Of a DNA stretch of 46,195 bases, positions 1-7,923 are shown one piece after another. The position numbers and the translations under genes are program-made. Source of the DNA: Alphaproteobacteria bacterium (GTDB taxonomy: Bacteria; Pseudomonadota; Alphaproteobacteria; Reyranellales; Reyranellaceae); the NCBI GenBank assembly GCA_947474005.1, contig CANJHI010000023.1:1-46195 (forward strand), in the 5' to 3' direction. Position 1 is the first letter of the stretch. Each line of letters opens with the position of its first letter. Under the pieces are notes generated by a model. The model searched no databases. It had not been told where the DNA came from and was given only the letters and a program-made list of their open reading frames with translations.

Positions 1-155
1 ACAGGGAAATCGAACAGCTCGCGCGCACCGCCCAGGCCGGGATCGCCGAAGGCGGCAACGATGGCGGCATCGAAAGTGCCGCGTCGCTCCGCCAGCATCT
101 CCAGCATCACTGCGCTGCCGATGGCCGCCTCGGCCCGCGTGGCGATGTACCCGCG
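1..155 (-). pseudogene. Middle part of an Asp/Glu/hydantoin racemase-family gene, 5' end missing
   Basis: Read on the minus strand in the frame that gives TAC-ATC-GCC at about 150-142, this stretch is open to the window edge. It encodes segments typical of the Asp/Glu/hydantoin racemase family (PF01177): YIATRAEAAIGSA, then DAAIVAAFGDPGLGGAREL and DFPV. In the family the FGDPG segment follows the second catalytic residue, often Cys. Here that position is Ala (AAFGDPG), which some family members share. No start codon or N-terminal domain precedes it. Upstream on the same strand the sequence is the ABC ATPase read in a different frame. The gene is therefore missing its first half, or is joined to the ATPase by a deletion or assembly error. 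The 3' part lies outside the window. Confidence 0.6.
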
Positions 156-880
156 AGACGCGACGAGAGGCCGACGAATCCCAGGGCGAAAGCGGTTGCC
201 GGCCGCCGGTAGATTTCCTCCGGCGTCGCCAGATGCTCGATCGCGCCTTGGTACATGACAGCGATGCGGTCGGACATGGTCAGCGCCTCGTCCTGGTCGT
301 GCGTCACGAATACCGCGGTGGTGCCGAGCTCGCGCAGCAGGCGCCGCAGCTCGATCTGCATGGTCTCGCGCAGCTTGCGATCCAGGGCGGAGAAGGGCTC
401 GTCGAGCAGCAGCAGCTTGGGCCCGACCGCGAGCGCGCGGGCGACAGCCACGCGCTGCTGCTGGCCGCCCGACAGCGCGCGCACCGAGCGGTCGGCGAAA
501 TCGATGAGGTGCACCAGATCGAGGAAGCGTTTTACGGTCGGGGCGATGTCTCCGGCAGCACACTTGCGGGCTTTTAGGCCGAAGGCCACGTTCTCGGCGA
601 CGGTGAGATGGGGGAACAACGCGTAGTTCTGGAAGACCACGCCGACGTCGCGCCGATGCGGCGGCTTGGCCGTGATGTCCTCGCCGTCGAGCCGGACCGT
701 GCCACGATCGGCCGAGAGAAGCCCCGCCACGATCCGTAGCAGCGTGGTCTTGCCACAGCCGGAAGGCCCGAGCAGCGACACGAACTCGCCGGCGCGGACC
801 TGGAGATCGACGCCACCCAGGACGGTGGCGGCGCCGAACGATTTCTCCGCCGCCGAGACGTCGAGAAAGGACTCCGTCAT
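107..880 (-). CDS. ABC transporter ATP-binding protein, C-terminally truncated
   Basis: Cytoplasmic ATPase of an iron/spermidine/putrescine-type importer. It starts at the ATG at 880 (MTESFLDV), eight bases after the stop of the substrate-binding protein gene. Visible motifs are Walker A GPSGCGKTT (residues 38-46), Q-loop Gln84, signature LSGGQ (136-140), Walker B LLLLDEP (from 156) and switch His194 (VTHDQDEAL). All nucleotide-binding parts are present. The frame reads normally to FALGFVGLSSRLAG (about residue 244), then becomes low-quality sequence and stops after 257 residues. Family members usually have about 330-360 residues with a TOBE regulatory domain, which is absent here. No permease gene lies in the window. 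It may still hydrolyse ATP, but the transporter as seen is incomplete. Confidence 0.85.
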   Translation of the reverse strand: MTESFLDVSAAEKSFGAATVLGGVDLQVRAGEFVSLLGPSGCGKTTLLRIVAGLLSADRGTVRLDGEDITAKPPHRRDVGVVFQNYALFPHLTVAENVAFGLKARKCAAGDIAPTVKRFLDLVHLIDFADRSVRALSGGQQQRVAVARALAVGPKLLLLDEPFSALDRKLRETMQIELRRLLRELGTTAVFVTHDQDEALTMSDRIAVMYQGAIEHLATPEEIYRRPATAFALGFVGLSSRLAGTSPRGPRRPSAAQ

Positions 881-888
881 GGCGCGCT

Positions 889-1941
889 CTACAGCGCCAT
901 GTCCCGATCCCAGCGCTTGACCCACGCCTCGCGGTTGGCGGCGACGAAGGCCCAGTCGACGGTGTGGATCGTGGCGTTTGTCGGCATGCCGGCCGGAATG
1001 GCCGCGTCCTTGTTGGTCGGCAGCGAGTTGGTCTTGGCGGCCAGCGTTCCCTGCACGTCGACGCTCAGCATCACGTCGATGAAGCCGGCGCCGAGCTCGG
1101 GCTGCGGCGCGCCCTTCACAAGCGCGACGCCCGAGGGCATCGAGAAGATGCCTTCCTTCGGGACGGCGATGTCGACCGGGGCGCCGCTGCTCTTGCGGTC
1201 GAGCGCCACCTGCGAGATCGCGCTCGAGATCATGAAGCCTTCGCCCTGTTCCAGCAGATTGTAGGCCTGCGGCATCTGCGTGTAAGCGGTCAGCAGGTTT
1301 GGCTTGATCGTCACCAGCTTCTTGAAGGCGGCGTCGATGTCCTTCTGGGCCTCGGCCATCGGCTTGCCGGTGGCGAGGTGTGCGGCCATGAACAGGTTGG
1401 CGAGCCCCTCGGTGTTCTGCAGTGAGGGCAGGATGATGCGGCCCTTGTACTTGGGATCGTAGATGTCCGCCCACGAGGTCGGCGGCACGGGCATCACCTT
1501 GGGATTGTAGGCGATGGCGAGCCAGGGCTGCAGGTAATTGCACCACATGCCGTCCATGTGGATCGTGCCGGGCTTCAGCAGCGCGAGGTTCGGGATTTTC
1601 TCCGGCGTGAGCTTCTCCAGCAGCCCTTCGCTGACGGCGGGGATCATCACCGGATCGTCCATCATGACGACGGACAAATACTGCTTGTCCTTGTTCTTCT
1701 GCATCTTCTCGAGATTGACCAGCGAGCGGGAACCCTCGAACACGACCTTGCAGCCCAGTTTCTTTTCGGCCGCTGGCGCCACGATCTGCTCGACGAAGCT
1801 CTTGTGGCTGGCGGCGCCGCCGACCACGACTTCCTTGGTCTGGGCGCGCAGGATGCGCGGCGCGGCCAGGGCCGCCGTGGCCGCACCGGCCGCGGCCAGG
1901 ATGGCGCGGCGATTGAAAGAGACGGTCGTGATCTTTGTCAT
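889..1941 (-). CDS. ABC transporter extracellular substrate-binding protein, Tat-exported
   Basis: Periplasmic binding protein of 350 residues for an ABC importer whose ATPase gene follows eight bases downstream. The N-terminus has twin arginines at residues 11-12 (SFNRRAILAAAG) and a hydrophobic alanine-rich stretch ending near RILRAQ, as expected for a Tat signal peptide. The mature part starts with VVVGGAASHK and has the composition and length of family 1 solute-binding proteins (iron, polyamine or thiamine type, PF13416-like). The substrate cannot be read from sequence. The nearby racemase fragment hints at an amino-acid-derived or related compound, but that link is weak because the junction at about 150 is abnormal. 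Confidence 0.85.
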   Translation of the reverse strand: MTKITTVSFNRRAILAAAGAATAALAAPRILRAQTKEVVVGGAASHKSFVEQIVAPAAEKKLGCKVVFEGSRSLVNLEKMQKNKDKQYLSVVMMDDPVMIPAVSEGLLEKLTPEKIPNLALLKPGTIHMDGMWCNYLQPWLAIAYNPKVMPVPPTSWADIYDPKYKGRIILPSLQNTEGLANLFMAAHLATGKPMAEAQKDIDAAFKKLVTIKPNLLTAYTQMPQAYNLLEQGEGFMISSAISQVALDRKSSGAPVDIAVPKEGIFSMPSGVALVKGAPQPELGAGFIDVMLSVDVQGTLAAKTNSLPTNKDAAIPAGMPTNATIHTVDWAFVAANREAWVKRWDRDMAL

Positions 1942-1982
1942 ATGGGGCTCCCTTGTCGAACCCCGGGAAGCAAGGACCGTGC

Positions 1983-2576
1983 CTAAGGCGTGGCTTTCAG
2001 GCGCGCCACTTCCTCTTCCAGTTCCTTGATCCGCTGTGTGAGCTGGTTCACTGCCGGTGCGATCTCGGCCTCGCTGTAGCGCGCCACGATGTGCTGACGG
2101 CAGTTGATGTCCCAGGCCTCGATCCTGAAGGCGATCGCCCGTTGCGGTTTCGCCTTGTAGGCGGGATCGACCAGCCGCTCCATGAGTTCGGCGTCATCCT
2201 CGACCACACGGGCGCGCCCCCAGAGTTTTAGCCGCTGTTGGGTGGCGAAATGCAGGATGAAGATATGGGCCCGGTCGTTCTCCTTGAGATGGCCCAAAGT
2301 GATGTACTGCCGATTGCCGGCGAAATCGGCGAAGGCGAGCATGTGAGTGCCGATCGGCTTCAGGAAGCCCGCCGGCCCGCCGCGATGCTGGATATAAGGA
2401 CGGCCATCGGCGCTGGCCGTCGCAAAGAAGAAGGTATCGATGGCGACCAGGAACTGCCGGAGGTCGTCGGTGATCTCCGTTTGCCAGTCGCGATCCTCGA
2501 AAGAGGCGCGCGAGCCGAGACGTGCCTGCTCCGCCTTGACCGCCGGCGAGAACATCACATCTTCGGGCTTCTCCAT
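1983..2576 (-). CDS. Pyridoxamine 5'-phosphate oxidase-family FMN-binding protein
   Basis: Cytoplasmic split-barrel protein of 197 residues, starting at the ATG at 2576 (MEKPEDVMF). The central part (FFFATASADGRPYIQHRGG, then ITLGHLKENDRAHIF and WGRARVVE) is the pattern of the PNPOx-like fold that binds FMN. Members of this clade act as general flavin oxidoreductases or flavin stores, not as the true PdxH of vitamin B6 synthesis. The last 25 residues (QRIKELEEEVARLK) form a short predicted coiled coil that could mediate dimerisation. The gene starts two bases after the stop of the upstream DUF815 ATPase gene, so the two are probably co-transcribed. The substrate is unknown. Confidence 0.8.
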   Translation of the reverse strand: MEKPEDVMFSPAVKAEQARLGSRASFEDRDWQTEITDDLRQFLVAIDTFFFATASADGRPYIQHRGGPAGFLKPIGTHMLAFADFAGNRQYITLGHLKENDRAHIFILHFATQQRLKLWGRARVVEDDAELMERLVDPAYKAKPQRAIAFRIEAWDINCRQHIVARYSEAEIAPAVNQLTQRIKELEEEVARLKATP

Positions 2577-2578
2577 CG

Positions 2579-3442
2579 CTACTCCAGTTTCTTGCCGAGC
2601 TGGCCCGCAACTTCCTGGATGAACTGCCAGGCGACGCGGCCCGAGCGCGAGCCGCGCGTGACCGACCACTCGATCGCCTGCTTGCGCAGTTCGTCGGCGG
2701 GGACACCAAGCTTGTAGTAGGCGGCGTAGCCCTCGATCATGGCGAAGAACGTGTCCTGGTCGGCGTTGTGGAAACCGAGCCAGAGCCCGAAACGATCGGA
2801 CAGCGAGACCTTCTCCTCGACCGCTTCCGACGGGTTGATCGCGGTCGAGCGCTCGTTCTCGATCATGTCGCGCGGCATCAGGTGGCGGCGGTTGGAAGTG
2901 GCGTAGAACACCACGTTCTCCGGTCGGCCCTCGACGCCGCCCTCGAGCACCGCCTTCAGGGATTTGTAGGCCGCATCCTGGCCGTCGAAGGAAAGGTCGT
3001 CGCAGAACACCAGGAAGCGGCGCGCCGACCCGCGGATCTTCGAGAGCAGCGCCGGCAGCGACGGGATGTCCTCGCGGTGGATCTCGACCAGGGCCAGCGG
3101 TCCCGGCGGGCCACCCAGTTCGCGATTCACATGGGCGTGGACGGCCTTCACGATCGAGCTCTTTCCCGCGCCGCGCGAGCCCCACAGCAGGGCATTGTTC
3201 GCCGGCAGGCCCTTGGCGAAGCGCCGGGTATTCTCGAGAAGGGTCTCTTTTTGGCGGTCGACACCCATAAGAAGGTCGAGTTCGACCCGGTTTACCCTGG
3301 GCACGGCCTCGAGCTGGTGGCCGGTCGCGTGCCAGACGTAGGCTTCGGCCGCTTCGATGTCGGCACCCGGTGCGAGCGGCGGGGCGAAGCGGTCGAGCGC
3401 TTCGGCGATGCGTGAAAGTAGTGCTTTAAGGTCTTGATCCAT
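2579..3442 (-). CDS. DUF815-family AAA+ ATPase
   Basis: Cytoplasmic P-loop ATPase of 287 residues. I chose the ATG at 3442 (MDQDLKALL) over an in-frame start at 3496 because the extra residues would lie in the divergent promoter region. Walker A is GSRGAGKSS (residues 88-96). Walker B is FLVFCDDL (143-150). A sensor-type segment follows (VVFYATSNRRHLMPRDM). The C-terminal part, with GSRSGRVAWQFIQEVAG, is typical of PF05673. The biochemical role of this family is not established. From memory, it is commonly found divergent from yajC in alphaproteobacteria, as here. The PNPOx-like gene follows with a two-base gap. Confidence 0.85.
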   Translation of the reverse strand: MDQDLKALLSRIAEALDRFAPPLAPGADIEAAEAYVWHATGHQLEAVPRVNRVELDLLMGVDRQKETLLENTRRFAKGLPANNALLWGSRGAGKSSIVKAVHAHVNRELGGPPGPLALVEIHREDIPSLPALLSKIRGSARRFLVFCDDLSFDGQDAAYKSLKAVLEGGVEGRPENVVFYATSNRRHLMPRDMIENERSTAINPSEAVEEKVSLSDRFGLWLGFHNADQDTFFAMIEGYAAYYKLGVPADELRKQAIEWSVTRGSRSGRVAWQFIQEVAGQLGKKLE

Positions 3443-3490
3443 CGTTGCCGGCCGCCTGAAAGGGGGCGACCATATCGTCCCCCGCTTGCA

Positions 3491-3518
3491 TTGCAAAGCG
3501 GGCGCGGGCCGCTATAGT
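3491..3518 (+). promoter_or_regulatory. Candidate sigma-70-type promoter for yajC-secDF
   Basis: A TTGCAA hexamer at 3491-3496 and TATAGT at 3513-3518 are separated by 16 bases, in the space between the divergent DUF815 ATPase and yajC genes. This would start transcription near 3525, about 35 bases before the yajC ATG. The call rests on sequence pattern only. Confidence 0.45.
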
Positions 3519-3558
3519 CCGCGCGCTTTTTCGACGGCCGGAAGATCAGGAGCAGAAG

Positions 3559-3984
3559 ATGTTCATTTCCCCAGCGTGGGCTCAGGCGGCAGGCGGCGGC
3601 AGCGGGGATTTCCTCGTCCAGCTGTTCCCGCTGATCCTCATCTTCGTCGTGTTCTATTTCCTGCTGATCCGCCCCCAGCAGTCAAAGATGAAAGCCCAGC
3701 GCGAGATGCTGTCCGGCGTCAAGCGTGGTGATCGCGTGGTCACAGGCGGCGGCATCATCGGCCTGGTCACCAAGGTGATCTCCGATAACGAGCTGCAGGT
3801 GGAACTTGCCGACGGCGTGCGAGTTCGCATTGTCAAGCAGACCATCACCGACATCCTGACCCGTGGCGAATCGGTCCGCGGCACCAAGGATGGCGAAGAA
3901 GACGACAAGCCGATGCTGCCGCCGCCGGCGCCGGCGGGCGAGAGAAAGAGCCTGCTCGGCAGCCTGTTCGGCGGCAAGAAGTAG
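3559..3984 (+). CDS. yajC: Preprotein translocase subunit YajC
   Basis: Small inner-membrane partner of SecDF in the Sec holotranslocon. The 141-residue product has an N-terminal stretch (FISPAWAQ) followed by one membrane segment (LFPLILIFVVFYFLLI, about residues 23-38). The family signature RPQQSKMKAQREML comes next, then the soluble domain with GDRVVTGGGIIG. The start is the ATG at 3559, preceded by AGGAG at 3548-3552. At 141 residues it is somewhat longer than the roughly 110-residue E. coli protein because of a C-terminal tail rich in Asp, Pro and Lys. secD follows 28 bases downstream. Confidence 0.95.
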   Translation: MFISPAWAQAAGGGSGDFLVQLFPLILIFVVFYFLLIRPQQSKMKAQREMLSGVKRGDRVVTGGGIIGLVTKVISDNELQVELADGVRVRIVKQTITDILTRGESVRGTKDGEEDDKPMLPPPAPAGERKSLLGSLFGGKK

Positions 3985-4012
3985 TCGGACTGGCTGGGAG
4001 AAGTAGGTCGGA

Positions 4013-5683
4013 ATGCTGAATCTTCCGCGCTGGCAAGCCATCGTCATCATCGCAATAACGGTGCTGTCGGGACTGTTTGCCCTGCCCAACCTGCTGCCCA
4101 ACAGCGTCCTCGATGTGCTGCCGCACTGGTATTCGCAGAGCCGGATCGGCCTCGGTCTCGATCTGCGCGGCGGTGCCCACTTCCTGCTGGAAGCCGATCT
4201 GCGCAGCGTCCTCAACGAACGCCTCGCCAACCTTTCCGACTCGGTGCGCGCTGAACTGCGTAAGCAGCAGGTTCCCTTCAAGGAAGTCACCGTCGACCCG
4301 GGCCGCGCCTTGGTTGTCACCCTGCGCGACGAGGCCCAACGGGCCAAGGCGGTCGAGGCCATTCGCGCCGTCGACCCGGCCCTCGCGGTCTCCGGCGCCG
4401 GAGACACCATCCGGATCGCCTATTCGGATCAGGAACTGTTCCGCCGCAAGAAGGAAGTCATCGACCAGTCGATCGAGATCCTGCGCCGCCGCGTCGACGA
4501 GACCGGCACCCTGGAGCCCACCATCACGCGGCAGGGCGATGAACGTATCCTGCTGCAGGTGCCCGGCATCAAGGACACCACCGACCTCAAGCGCAAGATC
4601 AATCAGACCGCCAAGCTCACCTTCCATCTCGTGAACGAGGACGTAGCGGCGGCCGGCGCGAACATCCCGGCGACCTTGCCGCCCACCACCTTCCTGGTGC
4701 CGACGCGCGAGGGCCTGCAGGAGCTGAGGCGGAGCAATCCCAAGGCGTGGGAGGACATCCAGTCGGCCAATCCGCGGCTGTCGCCGGAGCAGGTCTGCCG
4801 GCGCTACCAGCCGCAATGCCTGCCGGTTCTGAAGCGCGTGGTCGTCGGCGGCGAGGATCTCGATGACTCCAAGGCCACCTTCGAGCAGCAGCAGGGCGGC
4901 CGGCCGATCATCAGCTTCACCTTCAATTCCGCCGGTGGCCGAGCCTTCTGCGCGGCCACCCGCGCCAACATCGGCAAGCGGCTGGCGATCCAGCTCGACG
5001 GCGAGATCATTAGCGCCCCGGTCGTGCAGAGCGCGATCTGCGGCGGCAGCGGCATCATCACCGGCAGCTTCACCCCGCAGCAGACCCAGGAGCAGGCGCT
5101 GCTGCTGCGTTCCGGCGCGCTGCCGGCCACGCTCACCATCATCCAGGAAAGCACGGTCGGCGCCGACCTTGGCGCCGATGCCATCCGCGCCGGCACCGTC
5201 GCGGCGATCGTCGGCACCGTGCTGGTGGCGCTGGTGATGTTCGTGGCCTACGGACCCGTGTTCGGCGGCTTTGCCAACCTCGCCATGCTGGTGAACCTGC
5301 TGATGGTGTTTGCCGGCATGTCGATCCTCGGCGCCTCGCTCACCCTGCCCGGCATGGCGGGCCTCGTTCTGACGGTCGGCATGGCCGTCGACTCCAATGT
5401 GCTGATCTACGAGCGCGTGCGCGAGGAGAAGGCGCTCGGCCGATCGGCCTTCAGCTCGATCGCCACCGGCTATGAGCGGGCCATGTCAGCCATCATCGAC
5501 GCCAACCTCACGACGTTGATTGCCGCAGTGTTGCTGTTCGGCTTCGGCTCCGGGCCGATCCGCGGCTTCGCCACGACGCTGTCGCTCGGCCTGCTGACCT
5601 CGATGTTCAGCTCGACGATCTTCACGCGCATGCTGCTGTCGATCTGGGTGCGCTGGCGCCGTCCTACTGAACTCCTGATCTGA
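4013..5683 (+). CDS. secD: Protein translocase subunit SecD
   Basis: Inner-membrane RND-type protein that uses the proton gradient with SecF to pull exported proteins out of the Sec channel on the periplasmic side. The product has 556 residues. It has TM1 near residues 8-25, the D1 motif GLGLDLRGGAHFLLE (46-60) and a large periplasmic region with two cysteines around QVCRRYQPQC. The D4-type segment GMAVDSNVLIYERVREE precedes the last membrane helices. The C-terminal five helices begin near AIVGTVLVALVMF. secF begins 10 bases after the stop, so the pair is co-translated or tightly coupled. No truncation is seen. Confidence 0.96.
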   Translation: MLNLPRWQAIVIIAITVLSGLFALPNLLPNSVLDVLPHWYSQSRIGLGLDLRGGAHFLLEADLRSVLNERLANLSDSVRAELRKQQVPFKEVTVDPGRALVVTLRDEAQRAKAVEAIRAVDPALAVSGAGDTIRIAYSDQELFRRKKEVIDQSIEILRRRVDETGTLEPTITRQGDERILLQVPGIKDTTDLKRKINQTAKLTFHLVNEDVAAAGANIPATLPPTTFLVPTREGLQELRRSNPKAWEDIQSANPRLSPEQVCRRYQPQCLPVLKRVVVGGEDLDDSKATFEQQQGGRPIISFTFNSAGGRAFCAATRANIGKRLAIQLDGEIISAPVVQSAICGGSGIITGSFTPQQTQEQALLLRSGALPATLTIIQESTVGADLGADAIRAGTVAAIVGTVLVALVMFVAYGPVFGGFANLAMLVNLLMVFAGMSILGASLTLPGMAGLVLTVGMAVDSNVLIYERVREEKALGRSAFSSIATGYERAMSAIIDANLTTLIAAVLLFGFGSGPIRGFATTLSLGLLTSMFSSTIFTRMLLSIWVRWRRPTELLI

Positions 5684-5693
5684 GGGCGCCGCC

Positions 5694-6872
5694 ATGTGGA
5701 AGCCCGTTCACCTGTTCGCCTTCAAGAAGAAATTCGACTTCCTAGGCCAGCGCAAGACAGCCCTCATTCTGTCGACGCTGATCAATGTCGTGTCGATCCT
5801 GGGCGTCATCTTCGTCGGGCTGAATTTCGGCATCGACTTCAAGGGCGGCATCGCTATCCAGGCGCGCGCCAAGCAAGGTGTGGCCCAACTCGATGCGCTG
5901 CGCAGCATCGTGGGCGGCCTCGGCGTCGGCGAGGTCTCGTTGCAGGAATTCGGCGAGGCCAGCACCGTACTGATCCGCATCCAGCGCCAGGACGGCGGCC
6001 CACAGTGCGTGGCCGGCGCCCAGCGCGTGCTGCAGAAGCGTGCCGGCGCGGGTTGGCAGGCCAAGCCGGGTGCGGCCGGCACGGGAGATGTCGAACTCAC
6101 AGCCCCGGCGGCGCTCGACGGCGCGGGATGGCGCGACGCGGTGAGCCGGGTCGGTCTCACCATCATCGAGCGTCAGCTGCCGCGCGGCACGACGAACACC
6201 GCCAAGATCGACATGACGCCCGAGCAGCAGGCGGAATGGTGCCAGCAGGTGGTGATCAAGCAGGTCGAGGACGCCATCGGCGCCAACTACGAGATCCGCG
6301 GCACTGAATCAGTCGGCCCCAAGGTCGGCGACGAGCTGATGGTGAGCGGCATCTGGGCGGTGCTGGCGACCATGGGTGCGATCGTCGTCTATGTTTGGTT
6401 CCGCTACGAATGGCAGTTCGGTGTCGGCGCCCTGATCGCCATGCTGCACGACGTGATCTCGACCATCGGCGTCTTTGTCCTGCTGCAGCTCGACTTCAGC
6501 CTGACCGCGCTCGCCGCCGTGCTGACCATTGCCGGCTACTCGATCAACGACACCGTCGTGATCTTCGACCGCGTTCGCGAGAACATGCGGCGCTACAAGA
6601 AGCTGGGCTTGGTCGAGCTGCTCAACATCAGCATCAATGAGACCCTGTCGCGCACCCTGATGACGTCGGGAACGGTGTTCGTGGCGGTGGGAGCGCTGGT
6701 CCTGTTCGGCGGTCCCGTCCTCTACAGCTTCTCCGTCGCCATGTTGTGGGGCGTCATCGTCGGCACCTACTCGTCGGTCTGGATCGCCTGTGCGGCCCTC
6801 GTCTATCTCGGCTTGCGCGCCGACCACCTGCGGCCAAACGACGAGGAGAAGGCCGAGAAGGCCAAGACGTGA
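5694..6872 (+). CDS. secF: Protein translocase subunit SecF, with an enlarged periplasmic domain
   Basis: Partner of SecD in the proton-driven late step of Sec export. The 392-residue protein has TM1 at about 22-42, the motif NFGIDFKGG (44-52), the conserved GPKVGDEL (208-215) at the start of the membrane domain, and GYSINDTVVIFDRVREN (281-297). These are the diagnostic SecF motifs. Most SecF proteins have about 300-320 residues. Here about 80 extra residues (roughly 102-182, with two Cys and the segment GTGDVELTAPAALDG) lie between TM1 and TM2. The reading frame is continuous through the insert, so a frameshift does not explain it. The stop overlaps the next start in GTGA. Confidence 0.94.
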   Translation: MWKPVHLFAFKKKFDFLGQRKTALILSTLINVVSILGVIFVGLNFGIDFKGGIAIQARAKQGVAQLDALRSIVGGLGVGEVSLQEFGEASTVLIRIQRQDGGPQCVAGAQRVLQKRAGAGWQAKPGAAGTGDVELTAPAALDGAGWRDAVSRVGLTIIERQLPRGTTNTAKIDMTPEQQAEWCQQVVIKQVEDAIGANYEIRGTESVGPKVGDELMVSGIWAVLATMGAIVVYVWFRYEWQFGVGALIAMLHDVISTIGVFVLLQLDFSLTALAAVLTIAGYSINDTVVIFDRVRENMRRYKKLGLVELLNISINETLSRTLMTSGTVFVAVGALVLFGGPVLYSFSVAMLWGVIVGTYSSVWIACAALVYLGLRADHLRPNDEEKAEKAKT

Positions 6873-7288
6873 TCCCGCCGCGCCCCGCTTCAGACGGCAG
6901 GGCGCCGGATGACAAGACGCTGCCGGCGCCCGATCCCGCGCAAGTCCAGGTCATTCGCACCTACGGCCCCGGCCGTTTTGTCATCAGCGATCGCGAATGG
7001 CGCTCGCCGGTCCTGGTGACACCACGCTCGACCACGGCCTGGAACGTGACGCGTGCCGAGGATCTCAGTCTGGAGAGCCTTGCGGCGCTCAAGGCGGCCC
7101 CGGCGCCTGCCGAGATACTGGTGCTGGGCTGCGGCGCGCGCGCGATCTTCGTGCCTCCCGGTTTGCGCGCCGCGCTCAAGGCCGCCGGTTTCGCCCTCGA
7201 GGTCGTCGATACCGGCTCGGCCTGCCGCATCTACAATGTCCTGTTGGCCGAGAGCCGGCGGGTGGCGGCGGCGCTGATTCCGCTGTAG
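6869..7288 (+). CDS. Mth938/NDUFAF3-like domain protein
   Basis: Small soluble protein of 139 residues of the Mth938/DUF498 family. Its mitochondrial member NDUFAF3 is an assembly factor of respiratory complex I. The GTG start at 6869 overlaps the secF stop (GTGA), which indicates translational coupling. Family features are VIRTYGPGRFVISDREW and the central EILVLGCGARAIFVPPGLR, followed by GFALEVVDTGSACRIYNVL. From memory, the position directly behind secF is common in alphaproteobacteria. The bacterial function is not proven; a role in complex I biogenesis is inferred from the eukaryotic homologue. Confidence 0.85.
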   Translation: MIPPRPASDGRAPDDKTLPAPDPAQVQVIRTYGPGRFVISDREWRSPVLVTPRSTTAWNVTRAEDLSLESLAALKAAPAPAEILVLGCGARAIFVPPGLRAALKAAGFALEVVDTGSACRIYNVLLAESRRVAAALIPL

Positions 7289-7297
7289 GCATTCCGA

Positions 7298-7912
7298 ATG
7301 CCGCTCGATCTCTACTTCGGCTTTGTGGCCGCTTGCGCCGTTCTGATCCTGATTCCGGGTCCCAACGTGGCGCTGATCGTTGCCAACAGCGTGGCACACG
7401 GCACGCGTTTCGGACTCCTCACGGTGGCGGGCACGAGCAGCGCTGTGGTGGTGCAGCTCGCGCTCACCGTGCTGGGGGCGACGGCGGTGCTGAATTTCCT
7501 GGCCGCGAGCTTCGACTGGCTGCGCTGGCTGGGCGTGGCCTATCTCGTCTGGCTCGGCATCGCCGCGTGGCGGTCACCGATCGTCGACCTGACGCGAACC
7601 GCGCCACAATCACGCTCGGCGCGGGCGATATATGTGCGCGGCTTCCTGGTCGGCCTGACCAACCCCAAGACGCTGCTGTTCTACGGCGCTTTCCTGCCGC
7701 AGTTCATCACGCCGGGCCCGACTGCCGCCGACCAGCTCCTTCTGCTGGCCGTGACGTTCCTGGTCGTCGCCGTCGTGCTCGACGGGCTGTGGGCGCTCAT
7801 GGCCGGCCGCCTGCGCGCGCTGCTAGCGGTGCACGCGCGGCTGCGCAATCGGCTGACTGGCGGCCTGTTGATCGGTGCCGGCGTCGGGCTGGCGCTGGCG
7901 CGCAGGCCTTGA
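7298..7912 (+). CDS. LysE/RhtB-family amino-acid exporter
   Basis: Inner-membrane exporter of 204 residues. The start MPLDLYFGF is followed by the family hallmark LIPGPNVALIVANSVAHGTR near residue 20. About six hydrophobic segments follow, including the NPKTLLFYGAFLPQF motif near residue 120. Members of PF01810 export amino acids or homoserine-lactone-like compounds by proton antiport. The gene begins nine bases after the Mth938 gene and is followed eleven bases later by a PLP enzyme gene. This arrangement suggests that the exporter may handle a product of that enzyme, which is inference only. Confidence 0.88.
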   Translation: MPLDLYFGFVAACAVLILIPGPNVALIVANSVAHGTRFGLLTVAGTSSAVVVQLALTVLGATAVLNFLAASFDWLRWLGVAYLVWLGIAAWRSPIVDLTRTAPQSRSARAIYVRGFLVGLTNPKTLLFYGAFLPQFITPGPTAADQLLLLAVTFLVVAVVLDGLWALMAGRLRALLAVHARLRNRLTGGLLIGAGVGLALARRP

Positions 7913-7923
7913 GGGCGAAGGAA

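Noticed and set aside
6997..7923. N-terminal extension of the PLP enzyme by about 300 codons
   Set aside because: It overlaps the LysE and Mth938 genes in another frame and has no coding character.
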